DNA of 64,000 bases from Marisa cornuarietis (taxonomy: Eukaryota > Mollusca > Gastropoda > Architaenioglossa > Ampullariidae). Within the stretch, counting starts at the first letter, position 1, and every line of letters starts with the position of its first letter. A program made the position numbers and the translations under genes. The stretch is from NCBI GenBank assembly GCA_004794655.1, contig SMMW01000614.1, positions 5,974,501 to 6,038,500 on the forward strand. Direction: 5' to 3'. Shown one piece after another: positions 48,463 through 58,513 of this stretch. The notes below the pieces were generated by a model, which was given only the letters and a program-made list of their open reading frames with translations, was not told the DNA's origin and made no database searches.

Positions 48463-49105
48463 GCGGGCACACGAGAAGCCAAAAGCACGAAACTTTACCG
48501 AAGCAGCCCTGCTTTTCCTGCTTGCCGTGTGACCACCACTGCAAGCAATCCCCAAACGGCTTCGTAAGCCTGCTTGGCTTGAGCTTGCAGCCTGCTTCGC
48601 GCTGTAGAGCATGTTCTACTTTTCCCGCGTGCTTCAAGTTGTCGATCATGGCTGTGAAAGCAACAGGGCCTCTGACTATACATCTTATTGAATTGATAAA
48701 CTCTTTGTGAATTATTTTGCATTTCTTTCATTGGTTGTGCTATTTGTTTTGTCATCACTGTTTGGAAATGTGCTGCCATATAAAAAAAAAAGTCGTCACT
48801 ACTATTGAATCTTCCATCAGCATCAAGCGATCATGCTTTAATACATTAGTAGACACTACTTGTGCAGTGGATAATGTACAGTGGATAATGTGTGTGAGAA
48901 AATGCATCTTAGGGTTATCCAGCAAGCTCTTTTTTTTTTTGTCACATTCTTGCACAATGCTTCGTTCGTGCTTCGAAACAGTGTTCGTGTGTGTGACCAG
49001 CGACCCCCGCCAAGCCAGCTTATCAAACAGCTCGCAAGCGGGCTCGGCAAGCGCTGCTTCGAAAGCCAGGCTTGCGAAGCCGCTTTTGGCTTCTTGTGTG
49101 CCCGC
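48463..49105. mobile_element. TIR element, GCGGGCACACGAGAAGCC ends
   Basis: The first 24 bases match the inverted last 24 with one mismatch (GCGGGCACAC-A/G-AGAAGCC, then AAAAGC). The interior is noncoding and has further GCTTCG/CAAGC-rich inverted segments next to each end. It is inserted in the tandem array. Confidence 0.7.
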
Positions 49106-49244
49106 ACCTTACGTTATCAAATTGATACATATCAATATATCGGCATAAAGATAATCTTGTTTCTTTCAGGACTATCCATTGCACTGATTATTCAAATGTT
49201 GTCTACATATCTTAAAGACATTATTTATATTGTACCAACCCATC

Positions 49245-49672
49245 ACGGTTCCCGGTCGTTTCAACTAAGATCCTTTCGACTAAGCCGTTTCGTCTAACGG
49301 TCGAGTCATCTATAGGACACATGAAATGCTATAGGACGCATGAAATGGAAAAAAATTGGAATGATTTGAATGTTAATAAACGCTTTAAATGCATTAGTAA
49401 ATAGTGCTAATTGTCACGTTAAGCAATCGGGGTCCACACATTCCACTCTCGCATGCATGCTCTCAACCACATAGACTCAACAAGCACTCAAGCACCCAAA
49501 GCCGGCGACGCATCCAGCCTCCTTAAGTTTAAAAATTGACGCGCACATGTGGGAACAGTAAACAAAAAACAAAAAAAAACACCGACCGTTAGATGAATAG
49601 ACTTAGTCAAACCGACCTTAGTCGAAACGACCGTTAGTCGAACTGACCCTAGTCGAATCGACCGGTTACCCC
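49245..49672. mobile_element. Foldback element with GGTCGTTTCGACTAA arrays
   Basis: Both ends are arrays of a roughly 15-bp motif like GGTCGTTTCGACTAA. About four copies face inward on the left and five or six inverted copies lie on the right, around a short AT-rich centre. The outer ends read GGTTCCCGGTCG and, inverted, GGTAACCGGTCG. Confidence 0.65.
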
Positions 49673-49822
49673 CCAACACAAGCAATCTTATCAATATATC
49701 AGCATGTTCATATGCTACCAACTTGTTTTTAAAAGTTATTTATACAAAAAAATCCCTCCCAAAAGAATTCAGTCCAGACAAATGAATAAACACAAATAAA
49801 CCAATATCCTCTCTTTTGTCAT

Positions 49823-52627
49823 TCACACACACACTGTCCTGCCATTTAAATAATACCAAAAGGGAGAACAGAAGAATATCAAACAGAAGTATCGTGAGAA
49901 AGTCGCTTCTTCTCTTCCTCCTTCTTTACTGCAGCCTCCAGCATGGTCACTTGACATGGCCAGCCAATCTCCCATGTATTTATCTAGTATGTCCACATTC
50001 AAGTCTTTAAATTGCCTCTGCATTACCTCTGCACAAAAAAAACCCAAAACAAATCTATTTAAGTGAAAATGAAATAAATTAGTGTGAGCTACAAAGGAAA
50101 ATGAAAAAGTATATCTTGGCAATAATGTTAGCTTAACATATTTTGTCAAGGAAAAAATCATTATGTACTTTAAAACTAGTGATTTATTTTTACATATGTT
50201 AAAGTGAAAATGTGACTGTATTTGCGTTAACCAATGCTTAAGGTTTCAGAAGTTGCAGAAAAAATGGCACCAGGTTCAGGGTAGCACAATGGCATAAAAA
50301 GTGCTCGGCTTTGTGGGTTAGGGAAAACTCCATGGAGACAGTTAATGATATTGACATTATTGCTTTCTAAGTATCTTTTTTTGTGGGGCGAGTATCCCCT
50401 TGTCCCTGCCGGCATATCAAATTAGTGATCAGTAAAGTGTTGATAGTCTCTTTGTGACTGTAACACTAAACCAATATCCATAGAACTACAGCCTTCAATC
50501 CCCACAACTTGAATGTCGTAAATGTTACACTTACCATATATGGTGTTATTCAGGTGCTTTAAGTAATTCAACCGCAGCTTTCGATTTCTCCCTTCCATAC
50601 TGTAGAGTATGGACAACTGCAGTTCAAAAACTTGTTTCAATGTTCGATATAAGGCATCTTTGGCTGTCTGACCACCCAAATTGCTCAGATACAAAATCTG
50701 AAACCAACAATGTTTCAGCAATCAGCAGTCTCATATATTGATAAGGATCTCATATGCAAACTCCTTATACCTTTAAACTCTTTGAAGTTTGAGCCAGTAT
50801 CCTAAGAAAAGACTTAACAAATGTGGAAATGAATCCCAGACACTTAATCCCCTAGACATTTAAACCCCAGACACTTAATCCTCAAAATTAAATTTCAACT
50901 CAAGAAATTATGAAGTGAATGAAAAATTTAATTATGAAGTGAATGAAAAATTTAATTCAAATTCAAATAATTATTTTAATGTACACATCAAAATAAGTTT
51001 GACAATTAAAATAATACTTAACTTCAACATTTATAACATTGGGGGCATTTTTGAGGATTAAGTGTCTGGGATTAAATGTCTAGGGGATTAAGTGTCCGGT
51101 CACCGCCATTCTTTTTTGCTTCATTGAATTTATAAGCATCTTTCCAATGTTGGTATAATTTACTTACCATCCTCTACTTTGTGAATTCCTCTGCCAGTGA
51201 ATGGTCGAGTTGCTGGAGCTGAGTGGAAAGAGGAAGCCTTCTGAAAGTGCAGGAGTTTCTTGACTGGAAGCCACATTGCTTTACCCCTTCCTGGCTTCCA
51301 GAAGTTCTATCCTTCGCTGCAGACTCTGCATTTCAGCTTTCAAATCCTCAAAATTTTTGGAAGTTCTCTAAAAAAATGTCGGTAACATCTTAATGATTAG
51401 GTCATTGGATAACTCTGAAAAACAATAAATATTATCTTAATACTGATAAATATTTAAGAAGTATAGGCACAAAGTAAATACATTTAAGAAAAATAAATCT
51501 CCTTGTACAACCAAAATAAACAAACTTTTAATTCTCTCAATATACAAACAGTTTATATGGAACTTACAGTCATTAGAAGATGCCACTGACAAAGGTGGCA
51601 GTGACATTGTAGGTCTAATGGTGATCACTGAGAAGTTAAAAGAAAAAGCTCTTCATGTTCATCTATTAAGTGTAGGTACAAAGGGACGTAATCTTCCTTA
51701 GAAAAACTGGCACTGAAAGGGCTCTTAATATACTATCTGAAGTTAATGTAAAATCTTACAGTCAGTAAAAGCTGTGGTGTAGTAGATGGTGATGATGCCA
51801 TCTGTCTGATGCTGGCCCCTTTACAGTAAAAAAAATAAATCTGAATGATATATTTAAGATGTTAGGTACAAGGTGCATAAAGCAAACTGAAAGAGGTACT
51901 TTTCATTCCTTTTAATATTCACTAACTAGAATTCCAAGAACCTTACTGATGGTCCTAATTCTGTGGACTGGAGATCATGTAAAACAGGCCTGACAGGAGA
52001 TGGTGTCCTTGGGATTCTCAGAGGTTTTGGTGGGGTTGGGGGAGCTGAAGGTTACCCTTCTGGGGAACGTGACCTCGCTCGTTTTCTCGATTCTGCAGAG
52101 AAAGATGGTAGAAAAGTAGCAAGAGCAGAAGGGGGGAGAGTAAGAAGGACTAGCATTGTGTGGACTGTGTTAGGAGTAATGCTATAAAATACAACAATCA
52201 TGTTTTCTTTTAAATTGGACATGTAGGAGTACAACACTAGATACATAATCAGAGTTATCAGACACTTGAATCTTGATAGCAACCTAGACCTCAGAAATAA
52301 AAATCTAAAGGCTTACTGTTCAATTGTGAGGTTGTTGGCCTCAGTGGGGTCTGTAGTGGCGATATGCTGTTTTCATCAGAGCCAGAGCTCCTAAAAAAAG
52401 CAAATTTTTTTATGAAATCACAACATCTTATGTTCCTGTCACTATCATAATTTCTTTTGAGTTGTTTATTCTAAAAATGGTGAAGCAAATGACAAATAAA
52501 AAAAATCAGAAGCACTAACCAGATCCTTCTTGGGACTGGCTTTAATTTGCTGACATTGTCAGAAGCATCTGACAGGCAGCCTCTTCTGCCTTTTGAAGGA
52601 GGCAGACGGTTCTGTAGTATGTTGCTG
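49823..52627 (-). CDS. DUF4806-like multi-exon gene carried by the large transposon (5' end unresolved)
   Basis: Minus-strand exons with good GT-AG borders: 52627-52520 (NILQNRLPPSKGRRG), 52390-52317 (SSGSDENSISPLQTP), 52092-52056 (SRKRARSRSPEG), 52044-51947 (Pro-rich), 51818-51760, 51627-51568 (ITIRPTMSLPPLSVAS), 51367-51285 (coiled coil: DLKAEMQSLQRRIELLEAR), 51240-51168, 50697-50535 (domain core) and 50028-49823. The last two read SNLGGQTAKDALYRTLKQVF, YSMEGRNRKLRL and later MGDWLAMSSDHAGG, the pattern I recall for DUF4806: a small domain with GRKGK-like and WL..A..R motifs. Function unknown. Its place between transposon ends suggests a transposon accessory protein. Exon phases were not all verified. 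Confidence 0.55.
50535..50697 (-). CDS. DUF4806-like core exon
   Basis: Acceptor tgtttcag and donor gtaagt (minus strand) bound 163 bp. It reads ILYLSNLGGQTAKDALYRTL, then MEGRNRKLRLNYLKHLNNTI. The GG..A.DA..R.LK..F and EGR..K motifs are the strongest evidence for the family. The following exon ends in an unusually hydrophobic tail, which may be read-through. Confidence 0.6.
50838..51099. mobile_element. Foldback MITE with roughly 50-bp inverted arms in a DUF4806-gene intron
   Basis: The left arm GACACTTAATCCCCTAGAC...CAGACACTTAATCCTC matches the inverted right arm almost base for base. Each arm contains GACACTTAATCC twice. The centre is AT-rich, with a 24-bp direct duplication (ATTATGAAGTGAATGAAAAA). 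Confidence 0.7.
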
Positions 52628-52789
52628 CTAAAATGTCATAAAATAAAATACATAGACATGTCATTACACTATATTCAGCATAAATTGAACATCAAATACT
52701 ATAGCTATGTATGGCTTCACAATGAAATGCAGGTATATTCGTATTTAATTAACTTTGCATGCATTCAGGTTAAATGATTGAAAAAAATC

Positions 52790-52791
<2 letters not shown>

Positions 52792-52841
<50 letters not shown>
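52792..52841. repeat. (AC)n microsatellite
   Basis: About 25 perfect AC units upstream (minus-strand sense) of the DUF4806-like exons. Confidence 0.95.
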
Positions 52842-53164
52842 AGAATTATTACAATTAATATGTAAATTGTTAATCGAATTCTGCTGGAAAAAAATTGAAT
52901 AGACTATAGATGAAAGTGTGGGGCTTAACAAAAAGATGTGCTAATGAACCTAGTAAACAACTTTTGTGACAAACCCGGCACAGGTAAAAGAAAAATGAAA
53001 AAAAGAGAATAAAGTTAAGTCTGAAGATTTCAGTGGATATTCAAAAAAGCCACAAGTTCTGATAAAGCGCTCAATTACAAGAACAGGATCCGAAACATAC
53101 TTCACGACCAAAATGTTGCGAATTAAATAGATGTGATGTTTTTATTTTAACACAATTGTTCCCG

Positions 53165-53360
53165 TGTGTAACTGAAATCTGATTAGTTTTACCTTGAACG
53201 CTTCCGATGAAATGTGATGATCTCAAAGTGAAAACCAGATCGAAACTCAGAGAGCGAGAAACTGATCGATGAATATTTAAAATCAGATTAGTCTTACCTT
53301 GAATGCTTGCGATGAAGTGTACGTGATCAAAGTGAATACCAGAGAAAATCAGAGAAGAGA
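53165..53360 (-). repeat. Tandem duplication containing two splice-donor-like sites
   Basis: Two copies of a roughly 105-bp segment. On the minus strand each ends CATTCAAG|gtaagac or CGTTCAAG|gtaaaac (at 53297 and 53192). They could be duplicated first exons of the DUF4806-like gene, just inside the transposon terminus. Confidence 0.4.
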
Positions 53361-54140
53361 AACTTAAAAATATAGGGCCAGAAACAGACCGGAACACGTG
53401 CGGAACAATGTTTGCGAGAGTGACCGTTCTTGATAAATTATATATACTTTATATATATATATATTTTTTTGAAACTTTGCTAACCATGAAGAATAAAATA
53501 TAGTTTAAAGTTACTTAAAGATCTATAAAATAATTATTATTTCATCTTTAAACATACGACGACTTGATAGTCATGAATATTTATGTCAACGTGACACGCT
53601 CAGTCTCCGCGCGGCGATCTCCGATCCCACATCGCATTGCGCGAATGCTGGCGTTTGGTCGGTTAATGCCCGGCAATGGGCAAACCGACGTTACAAGATT
53701 CACCCTAGCTAGGTCCAGTCTAGGTCCAATCTTGCGTGTTTGCTGGGGTGGTGTTTCCACTTGGTTCTGAAAATGTGTAAGTAACGATACTGGTTTAGTT
53801 AATAACCCTCGTTATGACTTTTTCGAGGACGGACGGACAGACGGACGGACGGAGGGACTGACTGACCATTCCACCCACCCAACCCCGTCTACCTGTTGAT
53901 GTTCATGGCTTAAAATTTATTTTTACTGGATGAAGCTCTGTTGCTCATTGTTGTTGTTACTTTTAAGTAACTCGTTTTCCTAGTTTTCTCTATTTTTCGA
54001 CTGCTCAGAGGATTAAATCTCACATACCGATCAGTTGTATGTGTTTCTGACAAGCTTCAAACCTTCCTTAAGGAACTTGGATGTGTTTAACGAGCTTTTA
54101 TTATCTACAAGAATGCTGAGGAGTATATATATATATATAT

Positions 54141-55454
54141 GACCCTCCACGACGAAATGAGTCTAAAGTCGGAAATTTGAGAAATGGCAATTTGCATATT
54201 TTTTAAAAAAAAGTACAGATTCTGACCTTTCTTTTGATACCAGATTTGTTCTTCTAGTTCTAAAATTGAGTGAGTTATAAAGGTTTGAAGAGTGCGAGTA
54301 CGGTGGCGGCCTTTTTGAGAAAAGCGGGTTCAAACATTTTCAGCGATTCCACTAGGTTCTCCCTTAGCAACGGGTACTTCTAATTGTCCAAACTGTGCTA
54401 AACTTTGCCTGATGATAAAATACTGCATGCTACATCATTTCAAGTAACAAAAAGAACATAACAAGGAATATTTGTGTGACTTCTAATGCCTTACCCTGTT
54501 TGTGAAATAAACGTAAACAGAACAAAACTACTTACCATACATACACACTCACAGAAAAAGCAAAATATTAAAAAAATTATCTACTAGTGTGGCTAAAATG
54601 AGTAGAAAATTAAAAATGAAGAAAACTGCATGCTTTGACATACCGGAAAACTTAGAGAACTGGCGGGCCACACAAAAATAAAAATTTCTGGAAGCACAAC
54701 TTTCGTGCCAAATCATGTGTTTGCTCATGCGCACGTACTGTTAATTCACACAGCACTGAATAAACACTTTCCCCTCTATTAAAGAAAAATCAAACTGCTC
54801 CACTGGCTTCATGGATTAAAAGCTAATAATGCTTCTCCACTCAGATACGAGTTGGCGATGCTTTCGCTTTACACAGCACGTGTGAACAAAACCTGGCGGA
54901 AGGAACGAGTTTCGTCCCCTTCAGCCAATCGCTAAGCGCCTTTCGTTTCGTTACCAAGGATATTTCAGTATCTGATTCTCCCATTGGATAGCGTCGAGAT
55001 CAACGACGAGATTTTTTTACTTCTAAACTTTAGTAGATAAAGCATCTGAATAATTAATGTTTGAATCAGTCATTATAGAGACGGAAAATGCTGACTCCGG
55101 GCTTTCTGGCAAGGTAACACACGATGGGGTTCTGGCAGGGAAATCGTACTGAAACAGCGTTTGAATTTTGTCATTTTCCCGTGCAAGTCGGGACAGATCG
55201 CAGTAAGGTACCTCGATTAAAATGTATTTTAAGACAATTTATAACTTTTATTTTAATATAACAGTGTATTTTCCTGTTAGTTTAGTAACCAAGGAGTCCA
55301 TTTTTAAAGAAAAGTCGAACTTCACAAAATTGACCCCGATCACCTTTCGGAGCCTCTAGCACGAAACTGCTCCGTGCGACCATAGACTATAGAGAAAAAA
55401 AATTTTCTCTATAGTCTATGGTGCGACTTAAAACTCATTTTGTCGTTAAGGGTC
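54141..55454. mobile_element. TIR element with GACCCT..ACGACAAAATGAGT ends
   Basis: The left end GACCCTCCACGACGAAATGA aligns with the inverted right end (GACCCTTAACGACAAAATGA) and continues with AGTC and AAGTCG. No coding capacity was recognised in 1.3 kb. A perfect palindrome lies near the right end. Confidence 0.55.
55380..55421. repeat. Near-perfect 42-bp palindrome
   Basis: Arms CCATAGACTATAGAGAAAA (19 bp, perfect) surround AAAA. It would form a strong hairpin or cruciform. Confidence 0.85.
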
Positions 55455-55835
55455 ACATAATTTTTTATATGCTTTTATTCCCCTCCAATACAACTAAAAG
55501 CGTGAAATAACTGTCCCGAGTATCATTCTGCAATGTTAGCTAGAATACACAAGGAGAGAATAGATGGCCTAATCGCCCTAATGTTTAGAGTTTAGACCAT
55601 CAGCGTTGGGGTTCACACTAGAGGCTCCATACCCGTGTAACGCACTACCCTTACCTCAACTGTGGAGGGGTATCTGACTTTGTAAAGGGTTGGGGAAATT
55701 TGGGCAGCGAGGAAGAGGAGATATTCGTCCTATATCGAACTCTATTTTTAAAATAATATCTCGTGGAAGATCGTGTGCCTTGAAGATTGTGATCTGCTCA
55801 ACTTCCTCAAGAAATTTTAATGCTCGCTTTCATAC

Positions 55836-56140
55836 CTACAATTGAATCCTTCAAATCTGCACTGAAAACGCTCCTCTTCCTTGAGCATTACTCCTAACAG
55901 TCCACACAATGCTAGTACTTTTCCACCTTTCACTCTTCTTCCTTTGTAGAATCTCCGGCGGCGCAACGATTAGCGCCTGTCACCAAGACGGGTAAGGTTT
56001 GCATTCCTGGGTTCAGCTCTCGTCTCGGGTACGCTGTTCTTTCTCTGCATGTGGCATCTGTTTACATGTCTGGTTGTCTTGCCGTGATATAGCCTTAGTT
56101 GCTGATCGGTGTAAAACACTAGCTCCTCCCCACCCCTACT
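55836..56140 (+). repeat. LINE tail followed by tRNA-like SINE body
   Basis: IESFKSALKTLLFLEHYS and a stop (to about 55895) is a LINE ORF2 end. From 55950 comes GGCGGCGCAACGATTAGCGC, a box B-like GGGTTCAGCTCTCG, then TTCTCTGCATGTGGC. Order and orientation match the 41160-41643 copy. A second short LINE-tail reading (ISQSFKSIL) lies near 56530. Confidence 0.55.
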
Positions 56141-56649
56141 CTGTAGAATCACGATATTCTCAGTCCTTGTAACTTGGTGCCTCTTTATTTTATGCCTCCT
56201 ATATTTGTGTTCTATTCTTCGTCAGCACTGATGTCTTTTCTTCTGTCACTCGTATAGTGTCCATGTCTCCTTTCTGTTTTAAGCGATGAGCATGTTCCTT
56301 CTGAGTGTAAGTATGCGCATTAATCTTTTTAGTATTTTTTTTCTCAGAATGTTACCGTGCTAAATCGGCCTCTTGTACTGGAGCAAGAACTGGAGATCGT
56401 CAATGTACAGGCTTGCGAGGCGTGCAAGCCTTGACCAGATTTTGCCGCTGATTAATTCTGTTGGCGCTCGCTTTATTATTATGCTACAATAGCGAAGTCT
56501 TACCACTCACGCCTCTTCCAGTTGATTCCTGCCATATCCCAATCCTTCAAATCTATCCTGAAAATAAACTAAACATCAAACCTAGTCAACCCAGCGACTG
56601 CCGACCGGTCACACTTACGTCACGTATCTGAAAGAGCAACTCTAGCAGG

Positions 56650-56870
56650 TGAGACGGGAGACCGCCGGTGGTAGACGCACGCTGCCACGCTCCTCCCTTT
56701 CTCCCTCCACACGCGTTCAAACCCTCTGTTGCCGCTGAAGTCACTACCCGACACCTTCAGCGACGGCTCCTGTCGTACCGTTGGTCTCATGGCCGACATA
56801 CTGTCCCTTGAGTAGACTGGGGCTCGAGCCTCGTTCCGTCGGACCGAGCATGGCGCCTCGCGAGTCTAAC
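56650..56870 (-). repeat. Dispersed GC-rich repeat, copy 1
   Basis: On the minus strand it shares AGACTCGCGAG.CGCC, GCTCGAGCCCC, ATATGTCGG.CATG, CCGTCGCTGAAGGTGTCGG and GGAGGGAGAAAGGGAGGAG with 62610-62790. It may be a tRNA-derived SINE, since GCTCGAGCCCC resembles box B. Confidence 0.55.
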
Positions 56871-57320
56871 TGGATGTGTGCTGCTGATGCTTCTTGTCTG
56901 ACGTGCCCGGACAACAACGGGCTAGCGGAACAGGTGAAAGAGCCGGTAGACGGATGTCTGCCAATGTAAGGAGTCAGTCTATTGACAATATATTATGATC
57001 TTCTGACAGTTACAATAGGATCTGGTTTTGCAGTGCAATGAAATATTTTGTTGTTGAGAAAGTGCGATGGTGCGTTGTTGCCCATGTAAGAATGAAAGAA
57101 ACTGGCGGCAAATGTTCAAAGCGCAATTTTTTTTTTTACTGTAATAGAATACTTGCTTTCACTGTCCTGTATAGACGCACTGTTACAGAAATATTTAGGT
57201 ATGCGCTATAAAAATCTTCATTTATTATTATTATTATTATTTATTATTATTATTATTCAGATTATTCTAGCCTTTACAAAGGCAAGAATTTAATGATGCA
57301 ATCCTTGTTACTGACGACCT

Positions 57321-57560
57321 CGGGCCAGTTGCACAACGCATTTCTAATTTTAAACACTTTTCGGCCTTAACTCTATTTAGATAATCAGTTTAAAGAGCAC
57401 ACCTTATAATTTTTAAAACTAAAACTGCTTTAAGTAAGATAAAGATGCTTAAGTCTGACTTTTTTGTATGTTCTTGTGCAATCCATCTAATTGGCAAAGA
57501 AGAGAGTTTGGTTCTTTAGAACAATTTTTAGATTTAGAAATATGTTGTGCAACTGGCCCC
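57321..57560 (-). mobile_element. MITE, GGGGCCAGTTGCACAACA family, copy 2
   Basis: Ends CGGGCCAGTTGCACAACG and the inverse. The interior (TTTAGATAATCAGTTTAAAG, AGTAAGATAAA) is the reverse complement of the 20161-20425 copy. Confidence 0.72.
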
Positions 57561-58455
57561 CAGAACTTTACTGTAATATCTTATAGAGTGGAAGATTTTA
57601 ACTTAAAATACTTAATTTAAAGTAATTTTGCCTGTTTGTATTTCATCTGCGTCGGCTACATTTACGTAAAAAGCTGTCTAGCGAAAAACGTATAGTAACT
57701 GACTAGCCAAGCTCAGGGATGACAGATTACTGGTCCTTTTGTCGGTCAGGATCCGCCGACGCTGAGGGCAGTAGGCCGTCAAGCGCTGTTTATGACGTCA
57801 CAAACGTTTTCATGTCCTCAGCTATAACACTTCCCCCTCCCCCAGCAGTGATTACACCTCGACTAAACTTCGTCTGCTCACTGTTCCAGCTGAACTACCA
57901 GGACCAAAAGGCACCCCTTCTAGAAATGATAGACGTGCACGTGGCTGCTGTGATGATACGCCCTACAAGTGTAGCGCCATCTAGCGGGCAGCGAGTACGG
58001 GTATGGTAGCGGGTGGACCCACTGGCAACGTCTGTGTTACGTCATAAACTAAGACCAGGCAGGCTGCTACACGCCGCTATTTCAAGTCGTGATCATGAGG
58101 CGAAGAACACTTATCTTTCTTGACATTAAAGATTTACATGAAAAGAGTCCGTATTACAGATCATTATAAAATTACTAGGTGCACCAATTTGTGAAACAAA
58201 AGTACGTTAAAGCGATGCAAACCTTTTTTTTAAGGAGTAATATTAAGTAGGCAAAAAAGCCTTGTCAGATTATAGATAAGTTCTCTTTCATTTTATAATA
58301 TTTATTTGTGCACTAATTTCCTATTGAATTAAAATTCGTTTTTTCAAAGGTCCCGTACAGGTCTTGATCACACCAAAAATCCTAAAATTATATATATATA
58401 TAGATGTGTGTACATATATATATATACTCATTGCCCACAGGTCGGGCGACAAAGC
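57561..58455. other. Intergenic upstream of the BMP-like gene
   Basis: No exon seen. A TATATATA tract at about 58391-58432 precedes the candidate first exon and could be promoter or simple repeat. Confidence 0.4.
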
Positions 58456-58513
58456 ATGACGTCAGTAAAGAGTCACAGTCTTGCAGACGACGGCCCGTCT
58501 GTCGGCCCGCTTA
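58456..58513 (+). CDS. Tentative first coding exon of the BMP-like gene
   Basis: ATG at 58456 gives MTSVKSHSLADDGPSVGPL and ends at donor a|gtaaga in phase 1, which matches exon 2. Exon 2 itself has no Met before its signal-like core, so an upstream start is needed. The resulting N-region before the hydrophobic core would be long (about 28 residues), which weakens the case. Confidence 0.35.

Larger units (their letters stand above)
47940..49770. repeat. Diverged tandem array (about 125-160 bp units) split by two nested elements
   Basis: Landmark CCCTCACAAAAA recurs near 48015, 48170, 48307 and 48431, and a variant near 49753. Between landmarks lie TTATCAA, TTTCAG(A/G)(G/A)CTA and CTACATATCTT blocks. 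Insertions at 48463-49105 and 49245-49672 interrupt the later units. Confidence 0.55.
47437..53750. mobile_element. Large DNA transposon with CCCAGCAAACACGCAA termini
   Basis: The left end (from about 47443) reads CCCAGCAAACACGCAATATT. The right end, inverted (from about 53745), reads CCCAGCAAACACGCAAGATT. Both continue with GG.CC.AG.CT.GG-type subterminal motifs, repeated several times at the left end. Between them sit a minus-strand DUF4806-like gene and several nested elements. No clear target duplication was seen, and no transposase was recognised. Confidence 0.6.
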
